Assembly (NCBI GenBank): GCA_044340025.1
Contig: JBIIUJ010000003.1
Location: forward strand, 1-55,359
From: JBIIUJ01 sp044340025
GTDB lineage: Bacteria; Pseudomonadota; Alphaproteobacteria; Caulobacterales; Aquidulcibacteraceae
Direction: 5' to 3'
Length of the DNA stretch: 55,359 nucleotides
Shown: positions 7,890 through 15,963 of the stretch, piece after piece
Layout of the letters: every line of letters begins with the position of its first letter
Position numbering within the stretch: position 1 is the stretch's first letter
Program-made: the position numbers and the translations under genes
Notes under the pieces: model-generated
Database searches by the model: none
Told to the model about the DNA's origin: nothing
The model's input: the letters and a program-made list of their open reading frames with translations, nothing else

Positions 7890-8387
7890 GTGCGGTTGAG
7901 GATGGCGATGGCGATCTGGCGCGAGAGTCTTGTTGCATTGTTCTCGCACGCTGCAACTCTGTCGCGCCGCGCCTATCCGCTTGCCGCCGTTGTCGCAGGG
8001 GGGCTGTTTGTGCTTGGGCCGCAGCTGGTGGGTGGGCGCCCGCATGTCGTCGACCTGATCGGGGCGCCGATCGACGCGCTCTTTCTGGCCAGCGCCAAGC
8101 TTCTCATCGCCTCGACGCTGCCCGTCTGGATGATCGCCTGTGTGCTCGGCGCGCGTCTGCGCGATCTGGGGCGGTCGGCATGGTGGGCCTGGACCCCGCT
8201 CTATCTGGTCGCTTCGGGCCGCAGTCTCGCAGACTTCGTCCCCCCTGGCGGCGCTGCATCCGCCGCGCTGGCCCTGGTTACGGCTGCGGGCGTTCTGCTG
8301 CTGATGTCGGCCTTTATCGTGCTGGCCTGGCCGGAGGGTGGCGCAGCGCGCGCCCAGGGTGCGCGCGATATCCGCTTTGGCGGCTGA
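7890..8387 (+). CDS. Small membrane protein with a DUF805-like motif
   Basis: This is a hydrophobic protein of about 160 residues with four predicted membrane segments. The central motif GARLRDLGRSAWWAWTPLY closely resembles the RLHDxGRSGWW signature of DUF805 proteins (YhaH-like), whose function is unknown. The start is uncertain: GTG 7890 and ATG 7902 and 7908 are all in frame, with no outstanding RBS. It is divergent from the EVE gene (70 bp between starts) and is followed closely by a transglycosylase gene on the same strand. Confidence 0.7.
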   Translation: MRLRMAMAIWRESLVALFSHAATLSRRAYPLAAVVAGGLFVLGPQLVGGRPHVVDLIGAPIDALFLASAKLLIASTLPVWMIACVLGARLRDLGRSAWWAWTPLYLVASGRSLADFVPPGGAASAALALVTAAGVLLLMSAFIVLAWPEGGAARAQGARDIRFGG

Positions 8388-8426
8388 TCTCGCCTGACGG
8401 GCGAAAAGCAGCTATGTCTGGCGCCC

Positions 8427-8963
8427 ATGAGAGCGATCTTCGTCGCGCTTTTGCTGTTTGGCGCTGCGCCGGCCGCCGCCTATTCGGGCGCTGATCCTTG
8501 CACGGTCGTTTCGGCCAATCCCGGCTGGCGGGCTGCGCTGGCCGAGGCGGCCGAGCGGTTCCGTGTGCCCAAGGGCGTGATTTTTGCGGTTCTTGATCAG
8601 GAATCGAGCCTGAACCCCAACGCAAGAGGCGCCGGCGCACAAGACGCATCCTCCACGCGTAACTTCGGCTTCGCCCAGGCCAATCTCCAGACCTGGAACT
8701 GGTTTCGGCGCGAGGCGCGCGCGCCAGAAGCATCGCGCAGCGATTTCCGCGACAGCGCGCTGTTTGTAGGCTGGTACTTCGCCCAGACCGAGCGGATGAA
8801 CGGCGTGCCGCGGCAGGACGCCGTGCGCCAGTATCTGGCCTATAAGCTGGGCCACGGCGGGTTTGCGCGCGGCGCCTATACCGCCAGCCAGCGCGCAGTG
8901 GCCGAGCGGCTCGCCCGCCGGGCGGAGGCGGCCGAGGCCCGGCTTGCAAACTGTTCATCTTGA
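8427..8963 (+). CDS. Lytic transglycosylase (SLT domain), secreted
   Basis: A signal peptide (MRAIFVALLLFGAAPAAAYS) precedes a compact SLT domain. The catalytic glutamate sits in VLDQESSLNPNARG at about residue 56, and the FGFAQANLQTWNWF stretch matches the GLMQI-type motif in modified form. The domain ends with YLAYKLGHGGFARGAY. Such enzymes cleave the MurNAc-GlcNAc bond to give 1,6-anhydromuropeptides. A class A PBP gene follows 84 bp downstream, so cutting and building of peptidoglycan are encoded side by side. The short length and missing extra domains suggest a small periplasmic enzyme, perhaps for a specific remodelling job. Confidence 0.85.
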   Translation: MRAIFVALLLFGAAPAAAYSGADPCTVVSANPGWRAALAEAAERFRVPKGVIFAVLDQESSLNPNARGAGAQDASSTRNFGFAQANLQTWNWFRREARAPEASRSDFRDSALFVGWYFAQTERMNGVPRQDAVRQYLAYKLGHGGFARGAYTASQRAVAERLARRAEAAEARLANCSS

Positions 8964-9047
8964 AGCCGCTGTTCGGCCGCGTTCACTTCAGATTAACTGC
9001 GCAAACGCTAGGGCCTGATCCTGGCGTTAAGAGAAGGTTAGCCGCCC

Positions 9048-11120
9048 GTGGCGGAAGGGGGGCCGAAAGGCCGCAGGACTTCAGCGCCCAGCCCGGCGCC
9101 CAAGCGCCCGAGCGCCCGCAAGCGTGGGCTGTTCGGCACGCTGGCCTATTGGTCGGCGGTTCTGTGCCTCTGGGGAGCGATCATCGGCGGCGGGCTGATG
9201 CTCTGGCTCGCGCGCGATCTGCCAAGCCCCGACGCCCTCGTGGCCAGCGCAGACCGGCCTTCCATCGCCTATCTGGACGTAAGCGGCGCGGTTCTCGACG
9301 TGCGCGGCGCGCCGGATGCGCCGCCGGTGAAACTGGAAGCGCTGCCCGCCTATGTGCCAGCCGCCTTTATCGCGATCGAGGATCGCAAATTCTACCGCCA
9401 TTGGGGCTTTGACGTGGAAGGGCTCGCCCGCGCAGCCTTCGCCAATGCGCGCGCCGGCCGCGTGGTGCAGGGCGGCTCCACCATCACCCAGCAGCTCGCC
9501 AAGAACGTGTTCCTGTCCTCCGAGCAGTCGATGCGCCGCAAGGCGCAGGAACTGATGCTCGCGGTCTGGCTGGAGAGCAAATACACCAAGGACGAAATCC
9601 TCGCCCTGTATTTGGCCCGCGTCTATTTCGGGGCCGGCGCGTGGGGGCTCGAGGAGGCCGCCAAGCGCTATTTCGGCAAGGAAGCTAAAGACCTCTCGGT
9701 GCCGGAGGCCGCCATGCTGGCTGGCCTCCTGAAGGCGCCCTCGCGGCTTTCTCCCCTGTCAGACAGCGAACGCGCCGCCCGCCGGGCGGATGTGGTGCTC
9801 GCCACCATGGTCGAGACCGGCGTGATCTCGGCAGCGCAGAAGCAAGAAGCCCAGGCTCAGCCGCTGCGGGTGTTGCGCACCCAGCCCGGCGGCTCGGCAG
9901 GCTATTTCGTGGATTGGGTGGCTGCCGATGTCGGCGCCCTGATCGGCGAGCCGGCCGAAGACATTATCGTGGACACCACGCTTGATCTCGCCCAGCAGAC
10001 CGCCGGCGAACGCGCGCTGATCGCCGGGCTCGATCCCGCCGCCGCCCGCCGCCGCGCCAGCCAGGGCGCGCTGGTGGCCTTGGCCGGCGATGGCGCGGTG
10101 CGCGTGATGGTGGGCGGCAAGTCCTACGAAGACAGCCAGTATAACCGCGTCACCCAGGCCCGCCGTCAGCCCGGCTCCGCCTTCAAGCCATTTGTCTATC
10201 TGGCGGCGGTGGAGGCTGGCTATGGCCCCTGGTCGACACGGATCGACCAGCAGATCACCATCGGCGACTGGACGCCCCAGAACTACGATGGGCGCTATCG
10301 CGGCGAGATGCCCCTCATCACCGCGCTTTCGGCGTCGGTGAACACGATCGCGGTGCAGCTCGCAGAGGAAGTGGGCCGCGACGCCGTGATCCGCTCGGCC
10401 CGCCGGCTGGGCGTCACCGCGCCGCTGGCGCCCAACCGCTCGCTCGCGCTGGGCGCGGATGTGGTCACCCCGCTGGAGCTGACGGCGGCCTACGCCCCCT
10501 TCGCCAATGGCGGCTCAGCGGCCATGCCCTATGGCATCTTGCGCATTCGCACCCGCGACGGCCGGGTTCTCTATGAGCGCCAGCCCGCCGCCGGCACCCG
10601 CGTGATCGACGATCGCGCGCTGCGGCTGATGAATTTCATGATGCGGCAGGTGACCGTGGATGGCACCGGTACTGCCGCACGAATCGATGGGCGGGTGATC
10701 GCCGGCAAGACGGGCACGACCAGCGATTACCGCGACGCCTGGTTTGTGGGCTACACGGGCGGCTATGTCGCGTCCGTCTGGGTCGGCGCGGACGACAATG
10801 CCCGCATGGCCTCGGTCTCGGGCGGCCAGATCCCCGCCCGGATCTGGCGCTCCTTCATGGCCAGCGCGATTGCGCGCCTTCCCGCCGCCAGCCCGGTCAT
10901 GCCACCCGCCGACGACCCTGACGCCTTCCCGCCGGCCGCCCAGACCGCCGCTCTGGAGCCCGACGCCGCCCTCGCCGAGGGGCCGGCCGTAGACGGCGCG
11001 GCGCCCGCGTCGCCATCGGCCGAGCGCCCGGCCGATCAGGGCCCCTCGCCGCAGACGCTGGAACAATTGTTCGAGGACGTCGCCCCCGCCCCGCCCCCAA
11101 CCGAGCGCCAGGGCGCCTGA
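9048..11120 (+). CDS. Class A penicillin-binding protein 1A (bifunctional transglycosylase/transpeptidase)
   Basis: This is a peptidoglycan synthase anchored by one N-terminal membrane helix (residues about 29-54) after a basic Pro/Ser/Arg-rich cytoplasmic tail. The GT51 glycosyltransferase domain has its catalytic glutamate in IAIEDRKFYRHWGFD (E111) and the motif GGSTITQQLAKN. The transpeptidase domain has SxxK as SAFK (377-380), SVN (430-432) and KTGT (554-557). It ends in a long Pro/Ala-rich acidic tail (about 625-690) that is probably disordered. The start is GTG 9048 with GAGAAGG about 10 bases upstream. At 690 residues it is shorter than E. coli PBP1A, lacking most of the inserted OB-type region. 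Confidence 0.95.
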   Translation: MAEGGPKGRRTSAPSPAPKRPSARKRGLFGTLAYWSAVLCLWGAIIGGGLMLWLARDLPSPDALVASADRPSIAYLDVSGAVLDVRGAPDAPPVKLEALPAYVPAAFIAIEDRKFYRHWGFDVEGLARAAFANARAGRVVQGGSTITQQLAKNVFLSSEQSMRRKAQELMLAVWLESKYTKDEILALYLARVYFGAGAWGLEEAAKRYFGKEAKDLSVPEAAMLAGLLKAPSRLSPLSDSERAARRADVVLATMVETGVISAAQKQEAQAQPLRVLRTQPGGSAGYFVDWVAADVGALIGEPAEDIIVDTTLDLAQQTAGERALIAGLDPAAARRRASQGALVALAGDGAVRVMVGGKSYEDSQYNRVTQARRQPGSAFKPFVYLAAVEAGYGPWSTRIDQQITIGDWTPQNYDGRYRGEMPLITALSASVNTIAVQLAEEVGRDAVIRSARRLGVTAPLAPNRSLALGADVVTPLELTAAYAPFANGGSAAMPYGILRIRTRDGRVLYERQPAAGTRVIDDRALRLMNFMMRQVTVDGTGTAARIDGRVIAGKTGTTSDYRDAWFVGYTGGYVASVWVGADDNARMASVSGGQIPARIWRSFMASAIARLPAASPVMPPADDPDAFPPAAQTAALEPDAALAEGPAVDGAAPASPSAERPADQGPSPQTLEQLFEDVAPAPPPTERQGA

Positions 11121-11135
11121 CAGCCGAAAGCAGAA

Positions 11136-11161
11136 AGGGCCGCCAGTCGCCCGGCGGCCCT
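11136..11161. terminator. Hairpin between convergent PBP and aldehyde dehydrogenase genes
   Basis: The inverted repeat AGGGCCGCC...GGCGGCCCT (11136-11144 and 11153-11161, 8-base loop) lies between two convergent genes. Read leftwards it is followed by TTTCTGCTTT, which suits a terminator of the aldehyde dehydrogenase gene. Rightwards there is no clear T-run, but the hairpin may still end PBP transcripts. Confidence 0.7.
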
Positions 11162-11184
11162 CCTGGTCTGCTTTGGTCCTGCGC

Positions 11185-12621
11185 TTATTCCGCCGCGATC
11201 GGCCCGTAGCCGAGGACGGCCTTCACCTCGAGGAATTCCTCAAGGCCGAAGTCGCCCCATTCGCGCCCGTTGCCGGATTGCTTGTAGCCGCCGAACGGGG
11301 CCGCCGCGTCCGTGCCGGCGCCGTTCAGATGCACGTTGCCGGCGCGGATGCGGCTGGCCACCTTGCGCGCCCGCTCCACCGAACCGGACTGCACATAGGC
11401 CGACAGGCCATAGACCGTATCGTTCGCCATGCGGATCGCGTCTTCCTCGGTGTCGTAGGGGATGATGGTCAGCACTGGGCCAAACACTTCCTCGCGCGCG
11501 ATCGTCATGTCGTTGGTCGCGTTGGCGAAGACGGTGGGGCGCACGAAATAGCCCTTGTTCAGGCCTTCCGGGCGGCCCGGGCCGCCGGCGACGAGATCGG
11601 CTTCCTTCATGCCGATCTCGATCATCTCCTGCACCTTCGCGTATTGGCGGGCGTTGGCGATGGGGCCGATCACGCGCTCGGCTGACTTGGGATCGCCCAC
11701 CTTGGTTGCTTCGGCGGCCGCCTTGGCGATGGCCACCGCCTCGTCATGCCTGGCGCGCGGCACGAACATGCGGGTGGGGGCATTGCAGCTCTGGCCCGAG
11801 TTCATGAAGCACTGCATCACGCCGCCCGCGACGGCCTTTTGCAGGTCTGCATCATCCAGCACGATGTTGGGCGACTTGCCGCCCAGCTCCTGGGCCACGC
11901 GCTTCACGGTGGGGGCCGCGTTCTTGGCGATCTCGATGCCAGCGCGGGTGGAGCCGGTGAAGCTCACGAAGTCCACGTCCGGATGCGCGCTCATCGCCAC
12001 GCCCACGCCCGGCCCGTCGCCATTCACGAGGTTGAACACGCCCTTGGGCACGCCGGCTTCGTGGATCACGTCTGCCAGGATCATGGCATCAAGCGGCGCC
12101 ATTTCCGAAGGCTTCAGGATCATGGTGCAGCCCGCCGCAAGGGCAGGGCCGACCTTGCAGGCGATCTGGTTCATCGGCCAGTTCCAGGGCGTGATCAGCG
12201 CGCAGACCCCGATCGGCTCGCGCACGATGCGGGTCTTGCCCTTGGAATACTCGAATTCGTATTCCTTCAGCGCGTTGAGCGCGCCCATCAGTTGACCAAG
12301 GCCGGCTGGCGCCTGCGCCGCATTGGCCAGCCACATCGGCGCGCCCATTTCGGAGGAGATGGCTTCGGCGATCTCCGGCAGGCGGGCCTGATAGAGCGCG
12401 ATGATCTTTTCCAGAAGCGCGATGCGCTCGTCGCGGCTGGTGAGGCTGTAGGTCTCGAAAGCGCGCTTGGCTGCCGCGACCGCCTTGTCGACATCGGCGG
12501 CCGAGCCGAGCGAGATGCGCGCGATCGGCTCTTCGGTCGCGGGGTTGATCACCTCGTGCGTGCGCGGCGTCACTGGGGCCACCCAGGCGCCGTCGATATA
12601 GAAGTGCAGGCGTTCGATCAT
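11185..12621 (-). CDS. NAD(P)-dependent aldehyde dehydrogenase family protein
   Basis: This cytoplasmic enzyme oxidises an aldehyde to its acid. The hallmarks are all present: the oxyanion-hole asparagine in TPWNWPMN (N147), cofactor-binding lysine in ILKPSE (K170), the Rossmann glycine motif SFTGSTRAGIEI, the general base in QELGGKSPNIV (E245) and the nucleophile in NSGQSCNAPTR (C279). Length 478 aa is normal. The Q-S-C-N context is like that of broad-range, betaine-aldehyde-like and plant-like dehydrogenases, but substrate cannot be assigned. It stands alone: convergent with the PBP gene, and divergent from lpxC. It starts at ATG 12621. Confidence 0.93.
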   Translation of the reverse strand: MIERLHFYIDGAWVAPVTPRTHEVINPATEEPIARISLGSAADVDKAVAAAKRAFETYSLTSRDERIALLEKIIALYQARLPEIAEAISSEMGAPMWLANAAQAPAGLGQLMGALNALKEYEFEYSKGKTRIVREPIGVCALITPWNWPMNQIACKVGPALAAGCTMILKPSEMAPLDAMILADVIHEAGVPKGVFNLVNGDGPGVGVAMSAHPDVDFVSFTGSTRAGIEIAKNAAPTVKRVAQELGGKSPNIVLDDADLQKAVAGGVMQCFMNSGQSCNAPTRMFVPRARHDEAVAIAKAAAEATKVGDPKSAERVIGPIANARQYAKVQEMIEIGMKEADLVAGGPGRPEGLNKGYFVRPTVFANATNDMTIAREEVFGPVLTIIPYDTEEDAIRMANDTVYGLSAYVQSGSVERARKVASRIRAGNVHLNGAGTDAAAPFGGYKQSGNGREWGDFGLEEFLEVKAVLGYGPIAAE

Positions 12622-12883
12622 CGCGTCGCTCCCTTGAAAGCTGGCCGGTCGCGCCGGCTCGGTTGTTGGGCGGGATTATAGCGCGGGCGTCTGGCGCGCG
12701 TCTCCTGTCCCGGCCCCTAATTTTTCGCCAGGCCCGCGTTAACCCTCTTTTTGCCGCGCCCGGATAGGCACGGAAGTGTCACAATCCGAAACACGGATTG
12801 TTTTGCTGCAGCGCAGAACAAGCGCGATACGCACCCTCGCAAGACCTGCGGGCGCGGACCTGCAGCCAGAAGGATCGTTCGCG

Positions 12884-13780
12884 TTGGAACTCCAGACCAC
12901 CCTTTCGCGGCGTGTTTCGGTCGAGGGCGTGGGCCTGCATTCGGGAGCGCCGGCGCGCGTGACGCTGCGTCCCGCCGAAGCCAACGCCGGCGTCGTGTTT
13001 GTGCGCCGCGACATTCTGGATCGCGATAACGTGGTCCAGGCCCATGTCGATCAGGTGACAGACACGCGCCTGGGCGTCACGATCGCCAACGCCGCCGGCG
13101 CGTCCGTCGCGGTGGTGGAGCATTTGTTGTCGGCGCTGTCCGGCCTGGGCGTGGACAACGCCATCGTGGAAATCTCCGGCCCCGAGACGCCGATCCTGGA
13201 CGGCTCGTCGGCGGCCTGGGTGGCGCTGATCGGCAAGGCCGGGCTCACCGAGCTTTCCGCGCCGCGCCGCTTCATCGAGATCCTCAAGCCTGTGGACGTG
13301 GCCGACGGCCAGGCGAACGCGCGGCTGGAGCCTGCCGCCCAGTTCGAGCTGGATGTGGCGATCAGCTTTGACAGCGCCGCCATCGGCGTCCAGCGCGCTC
13401 GCGTCGCGCCCACGCCCGAAACCTTCGCCGCCGATGTGGGTTTTGCGCGCACCTTTGGCTTCGCCCACGAGGTCGATCATCTGCGCTCGATCGGGCTTGC
13501 CCGTGGCGGCTCGCTGGAAAACGCCATCGTGGTGGACGGCGACGCCGTGCTCAATCCGGAAGGGCTGCGGGCCGAAGACGAGTTCGTGCGCCACAAGATC
13601 CTGGACGCCGTCGGCGATCTGTTTCTGGCTGGCGCGCCGATCCGTGGCCGCTTCATTGGCCGGCGCAGCGGGCATGGCGCGCACGTGAAGCTCCTGCGCG
13701 CGGTGCTGGCCGATCGCAGCGCCTGGCGCTGGACGATCGCGTCCGCGCCGGAGCCGGCGCTGGCGGCGGCTGGCCTCTGA
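12884..13780 (+). CDS. lpxC: UDP-3-O-acyl-N-acetylglucosamine deacetylase LpxC
   Basis: This zinc enzyme carries out the committed step of lipid A synthesis. Family landmarks: RRVSVEGVGLHSGAPARVTL at the N-terminus, the first zinc histidine in VEHLLSALSGLGVDN, FARTFGFAHEVDHLRSIGLA, GGSLENAIVV, and the HKILDAVGDL motif holding the second histidine and the aspartate. I place the start at TTG 12884, where AAGGA lies about 9 bases upstream, giving 298 residues, the usual family size. An in-frame GTG at 12776 would add 36 residues unlike any LpxC, and its upstream region is a poor RBS. An acetyltransferase gene follows 7 bp later. bamD and recN come next after an inserted regulator. Confidence 0.96.
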   Translation: MELQTTLSRRVSVEGVGLHSGAPARVTLRPAEANAGVVFVRRDILDRDNVVQAHVDQVTDTRLGVTIANAAGASVAVVEHLLSALSGLGVDNAIVEISGPETPILDGSSAAWVALIGKAGLTELSAPRRFIEILKPVDVADGQANARLEPAAQFELDVAISFDSAAIGVQRARVAPTPETFAADVGFARTFGFAHEVDHLRSIGLARGGSLENAIVVDGDAVLNPEGLRAEDEFVRHKILDAVGDLFLAGAPIRGRFIGRRSGHGAHVKLLRAVLADRSAWRWTIASAPEPALAAAGL

Positions 13781-13787
13781 TCGCGCC

Positions 13788-14330
13788 ATGGCCGGGCTGA
13801 CGCTGCGGCTCGCCACGCTCGACGACATTCCTGCGATCCGTGCGCTGATGGAGCGCGCCATCGCCGGCCTTCTGCCCGCGGTGCTTTCCCCGGCTCAGGT
13901 GGAGGCCTCGCGCGAGCATATGGGTCTGGATACCCAGCTGATCGCCGACGCAACCTATTTCCTGGTTGAGGATGACGGCTGCCTGGTCGGCTGCGGCGGG
14001 TGGAGCCTTCGCGCCACGCTGTTTGGCGGCGATCATTCGGGCGGGCGCAGCGCAGCGATGCTCGATCCTGCCCGCGATCCAGCGCGCATTCGCGCCATGT
14101 ACACCGACCCCGCCCATACGCGCCGCGGCATCGGCCGCCTGGTGCTCAATGCTGCGGAGGCAGCCGCCAGGGCGGCTGGCTTTCAACGCCTGGAGCTTGC
14201 CGCCACTCTTTCGGGCGCGCCGCTGTATCGGGCCTATGGCTTTGAGGTGATCGAGCCCATGATGGTGCGCGGATCGAACGGCGCAGAGGTTCCGATGCTG
14301 CGGATGGGCAGGCCGATCGGGCCGGCCTGA
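13788..14330 (+). CDS. GNAT family N-acetyltransferase
   Basis: The 180-residue protein has the GNAT fold: an N-terminal LRLATLDDIPAIRALMERAI, a central strand pair with VEDDGCLVGCGGWS, the acetyl-CoA-binding motif A as HTRRGIGRLVL (RxxGxG/A type) at about residues 108-118, and the C-terminal PLYRAYGFEVIE. The acceptor substrate is unknown. It starts 7 bp after lpxC and is probably co-transcribed with it. Its stop is 4 bp from the end of the convergent XRE gene. Confidence 0.9.
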   Translation: MAGLTLRLATLDDIPAIRALMERAIAGLLPAVLSPAQVEASREHMGLDTQLIADATYFLVEDDGCLVGCGGWSLRATLFGGDHSGGRSAAMLDPARDPARIRAMYTDPAHTRRGIGRLVLNAAEAAARAAGFQRLELAATLSGAPLYRAYGFEVIEPMMVRGSNGAEVPMLRMGRPIGPA

Positions 14331-14334
14331 CGCC

Positions 14335-14799
14335 TTAGCCGGGCTTGCCCTTGCCGCTGGAGGCGAATTCCGCAAACGACCGGGCGGCGTCGTCGGAGGC
14401 GCCATTGCCCTCGGCCCGTTCCGACAGGCTCTTCACCAGCCCCGCCACCGCATTGCGCACCGAGCCATCGGTTATGGCGTTGAAGTTGCGGACGAGATCG
14501 ATCGTGGCGCGGTTCGCTCCGCCGTGCGGCATGGAGGCCGCCTGCGCGGTCAGCTCCAGCCCATCAAAGAAGAAGGCGACTGAAACATCCAGCCGCTGGG
14601 CGATCTGGAACAGACGGCCGGCAGACACGCGGTTTGCGCCCGTCTCGTACTTCTGGACCTGCTGGTAGGAGATGCCGAGCGCTTCGGCGAGCTGTTCCTG
14701 GGTGTAGCCAAGCAGCGTGCGTCGCTTGCGGATGCGCTCTCCGACATGCTGGTCCACACGGGCCGCATGCCGAGCACCCTGTAATAGCGACTGATCCAA
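14335..14799 (-). CDS. XRE/Cro-CI family transcriptional regulator
   Basis: A Cro/CI HTH domain spans the first 80 residues: VGERIRKRRTLLGYTQEQLA followed by the recognition helix region SYQQVQKYETGANRVSAGRL. This QVQKYExGxNR pattern is typical of alphaproteobacterial single-domain XRE regulators. The C-terminal half is Ala/Ser/Asp-rich and probably controls oligomerisation. The start at TTG 14799 is preferred because GGAG lies 7 bases upstream. An in-frame GTG at 14856 would add 19 residues and has a badly spaced RBS. It points against its neighbours and splits the lpxC-bamD-recN order. Targets are unknown. Confidence 0.87.
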   Translation of the reverse strand: MDQSLLQGARHAARVDQHVGERIRKRRTLLGYTQEQLAEALGISYQQVQKYETGANRVSAGRLFQIAQRLDVSVAFFFDGLELTAQAASMPHGGANRATIDLVRNFNAITDGSVRNAVAGLVKSLSERAEGNGASDDAARSFAEFASSGKGKPG

Positions 14800-15081
14800 G
14801 CGACTACTCCGCCCGGACGATTCTCCGTCCGGCTGCTTCACCGCTTCTGGGCACACCTACCCTGAGATACCGGCTCGATAAGGCAGTGTATGTTTCTTTG
14901 CAGCCGTTTCAAGGTGTTTGTCCGCACATTGGACGCCTGAAGAGCGTTTGCGTCCAGTTTTTGGCGCGCCCGGGCGCATGGGCAACGGCGCCGCCGGCGC
15001 TTTGCGATCGCGCCCGGCTCGGCTAGAGACAGGGAAGACCGCGCCGCGCGCTCTGGCGGGCGGGCGCCTGGCAGGATGCCC

Positions 15082-15939
15082 ATGACCAAACTCGCACGCT
15101 TGCGCTCTCTCGCTGTTGTCGCCCTTGCCGGCCTTGCGCTCGTCGCTTGCCAGACGCCCGGACGCGAGCGCGAGCGGGTGGCCTTCGTCGAGCGCCCGGT
15201 CGAGGTGCTCTACAACGAAGCGCGCGACCGGATGGATCGCCGGCTCTGGGCCGAAGCGGTGGAAGGCTTCCAGGAGGTCGAGCGCCAGCATCCCTATTCG
15301 GAATGGGCGCGCCGCTCGATTTTGATGGCGGCCTACGGCGCCTATCAGCAGAACAAGTACGAAGAGGCGATCACCGGCGCCCAGCGCTTCATCGCGCTGC
15401 ATCCCGGCAATGTGGGCGCGCCCTACGCCTATTATCTGATCGCGATTTCCTATTTCGAGCAGATCGTGGACGTGGGCCGCGACCAGCGCATGACCGAACT
15501 TGCGCTCTCCGCCCTCAATGAGGTCGTGCAGCGTTATCCCCAGTCCGAATACGCCCGCGACGCGCGCCTGAAGATCGACATGACGCGCGATCAGCTCGCC
15601 GGGAAAGAAATGGCGATCGGGCGCTACTATCTCCGTCAGGGCATGCAGCTGGCCGCGATCAACCGCTTCCGCCGCGTCGTGGAATTGTATCAGACAACGA
15701 CCCACACGCCCGAGGCGCTGCATCGGCTGGTGGAGGGCTATCTGTCGATGGGCGTAGCGACCGAGGCGACCCAGGTCGCCGCCGTGCTCGGCTACAATTA
15801 TCCCGGCAGCGAATGGTATGAGGCGTCCTATAGCCTCCTTACAGATCGCGGCTTGCGCCCGGCCGAGGCGCCCGCCGGCCAAGACCGCGACGGCTGGTTC
15901 AGCCGCACCTGGGGCGGCCTGTTCGGCCGTCGATCCTGA
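15082..15939 (+). CDS. bamD: Outer membrane protein assembly factor BamD (lipoprotein)
   Basis: BamD is the essential lipoprotein partner of BamA in inserting outer-membrane beta-barrels. The signal peptide ends in the lipobox LALVAC. Five TPR-like helical repeats follow, with family motifs EVLYNEARDRMDRRLWAEA, RQHPYSEWARRSILM, FIALHPGNVGAPYAYYL, VQRYPQSEYARDAR and RYYLRQGMQLAAINRF. Length is about 285 residues. ATG 15082 is preceded by AGGA with a 5-base gap. ATG 15076 is also in frame but too close to the RBS. recN follows 24 bp downstream, the conserved order in alphaproteobacteria. The 220-bp gap upstream should hold its promoter, but I see no clear motif there. Confidence 0.96.
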   Translation: MTKLARLRSLAVVALAGLALVACQTPGRERERVAFVERPVEVLYNEARDRMDRRLWAEAVEGFQEVERQHPYSEWARRSILMAAYGAYQQNKYEEAITGAQRFIALHPGNVGAPYAYYLIAISYFEQIVDVGRDQRMTELALSALNEVVQRYPQSEYARDARLKIDMTRDQLAGKEMAIGRYYLRQGMQLAAINRFRRVVELYQTTTHTPEALHRLVEGYLSMGVATEATQVAAVLGYNYPGSEWYEASYSLLTDRGLRPAEAPAGQDRDGWFSRTWGGLFGRRS

Positions 15940-15963
15940 GGCGCGGGGGCGCGGCGCCCGGCC

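Noticed and set aside
9027..9041. A second CtrA box in front of the PBP gene (TTAA-N7-TTAG)
   Set aside because: One mismatch from the motif in the second half site, and it overlaps the likely RBS. Not strong enough alone.
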